Part shown: one piece after another, positions 63,348 through 64,000 of the stretch
Layout of the letters: each line of letters begins with the position of its first letter
Position numbering within the stretch: the first letter of the stretch is position 1
DNA from: Anaerococcus ihuae
Lineage (GTDB): Bacteria; Bacillota; Clostridia; Tissierellales; Peptoniphilaceae
Direction: 5' to 3'
DNA length: 64,000 nucleotides
Assembly (NCBI RefSeq): GCF_928368155.1
Contig: NZ_CAKMRU010000001.1
Location: 440,001-504,000, forward strand
Notes under the pieces: model-generated
The model's database searches: none
Seen by the model: the letters and a program-made list of their open reading frames with translations, nothing else
Told to the model about the DNA's origin: nothing
Position numbers and translations under genes: made by a program

Positions 63348-63951
63348 GGAAATGGGAAAAATTTTATCTTTTAAAAAAATAAATGACCATGTTCAAATTG
63401 AGGTTGAAGCAAATATTGTTTTAGAAGATACAAAACTTGGAGATTCAATTATGACTGATGGGGTTTGTCTTACAGTAACTGAGATTAATGATAAAACTTA
63501 TAAGGCAGATCTTATGAATGAAAGTTTAAAAATGACCAAATTTGATAATTCTTATGTAAATAAAAAAGTAAATCTTGAAAGAGCCTTAAGACTTTCCGAT
63601 AGGCTCGATGGTCATATAGTTCAAGGTCATGTTGATGGAGTTGGTAAAATTAAAAATATCAGAGAGAATGTATTTACAATTTCTGCAAGTCCTGAAATTT
63701 GCTCTTTGATTGTAAAAAAAGGCTCTGTAGCTCTTGATGGAATTTCTCTTACTGTTTCAGATGATAAAAACACAAGTTTTGAGGTAGCTCTTATTCCTGA
63801 AACACTTGAAAGAACTAATTTTAGATATAAAAAAATTGGTGACGAAATAAATATTGAAACTGACATTATAAATAGATTTATCCAAAAATCTATGACATAT
63901 AAAAAAGAAGAAAGGCTGGATAAAAACTTTTTATTAGAAAATGGTTTTTAA
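63328..63951 (+). CDS. ribE: Riboflavin synthase alpha chain
   Basis: 207 residues with two lumazine-binding repeats: MFTGISEEMGKI, GDSIMTDGVCLTVTEI, then LDGHIVQGHVDGVGKI and GSVALDGISLTVSDD. The second position of each repeat matches the family. ATG 63328 is seven bases after GAGG and lies inside the ribD end; ATG 63316 is less well placed. Final step of riboflavin synthesis. Confidence 0.95.
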   Translation: MFTGISEEMGKILSFKKINDHVQIEVEANIVLEDTKLGDSIMTDGVCLTVTEINDKTYKADLMNESLKMTKFDNSYVNKKVNLERALRLSDRLDGHIVQGHVDGVGKIKNIRENVFTISASPEICSLIVKKGSVALDGISLTVSDDKNTSFEVALIPETLERTNFRYKKIGDEINIETDIINRFIQKSMTYKKEERLDKNFLLENGF

Positions 63952-63956
63952 AAAAT

Positions 63957-64000
63957 ATGGAAGAAATTATAAAAGCATTACAAAATAACGAAATAATTAT
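63957..64000 (+). CDS. ribBA: Start of ribBA (5' end only)
   Basis: A frame opens at ATG 63957, five bases after the ribE stop, reading MEEIIKALQNNEII to the window edge. This resembles the first helix of RibB/RibBA (dihydroxybutanone-phosphate synthase), the expected next gene of a rib operon. Only 14 codons are visible, so the call rests mainly on gene order. Confidence 0.65.
   Translation, partial: MEEIIKALQNNEII

Overview
The window is very AT-rich, with short intergenic gaps, strong AGGAGG-type ribosome binding sites and TTGACA/TATAAT promoters. It carries T-box, lysine, TPP and FMN leaders and many Na+-coupled amino-acid transporters. This suggests a low-GC anaerobic Firmicute, most likely Peptoniphilaceae (Anaerococcus/Peptoniphilus-like). 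Glycerol dehydrogenase and a lactate dehydrogenase-like gene fit a mixed sugar and amino-acid fermenter. Species cannot be fixed by reading alone.

Layout. 1-4.0 kb: 5' end of a HerA-like ATPase gene (minus), an acetyltransferase, a membrane-anchored beta-lactamase-fold protein and a small membrane protein. 4.1-10.7 kb: an ArsR regulator and MFS exporter bracketed by two inverted copies of one operator-like sequence, then a two-component system and an ABC ATPase/permease pair, which looks like a drug or peptide resistance block. 10.8-16.3 kb is a scar zone: acetyltransferase, a frameshifted and truncated catalase, an IS256-family element with an 8-bp target duplication sitting at an older catalase/transposase junction, a CPBP protease, a truncated membrane gene and a decayed copy of the acetyltransferase. 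16.4-31 kb: SIMPL protein, MarR operon, glycerol dehydrogenase, YbaK-type deacylase, a new-looking HExxH protein, two near-duplicate thioesterases flanking a dead ABC exporter and a repeat element, DUF3137/LemA, a MATE exporter with a short terminator leader, and a second ABC ATPase/permease pair.

31-51 kb: NhaC antiporter, dicarboxylate/amino-acid symporter, a two-subunit ABC exporter with a leader peptide and two competing hairpins, a FAD dehydrogenase, a tightly coupled J-domain/HIRAN/unknown operon, then an amino-acid transport cluster (T-box brnQ with an internal TGA, AGCS symporter, lysine-riboswitch NhaC-type transporter, second AGCS symporter), a lactate dehydrogenase-like gene and TPP-riboswitch thiC. 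51-64 kb: HAD hydrolase, Zn/Cd-type P-ATPase with a separate HMA protein and divergent ArsR, a zinc metallopeptidase, exonuclease III, a lipid kinase, a truncated opuAA, a C39-like peptidase, ClC, an intact brnQ, HIT, rpsU, and an FMN-riboswitch rib operon running off the end.

The most unusual structures are: (i) a family of 160-200 bp fold-back elements inserted at transcription terminators so that the whole terminator hairpin is duplicated on both sides; (ii) the J-domain/HIRAN/unknown three-gene unit; (iii) the leader-peptide attenuator of the ABC exporter; (iv) the IS256-type transposase whose ribosome binding site lies wholly inside a perfect hairpin; and (v) the mirrored 28-bp operator pair around the ArsR gene. 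No CRISPR array, rRNA, tRNA or prophage was seen.
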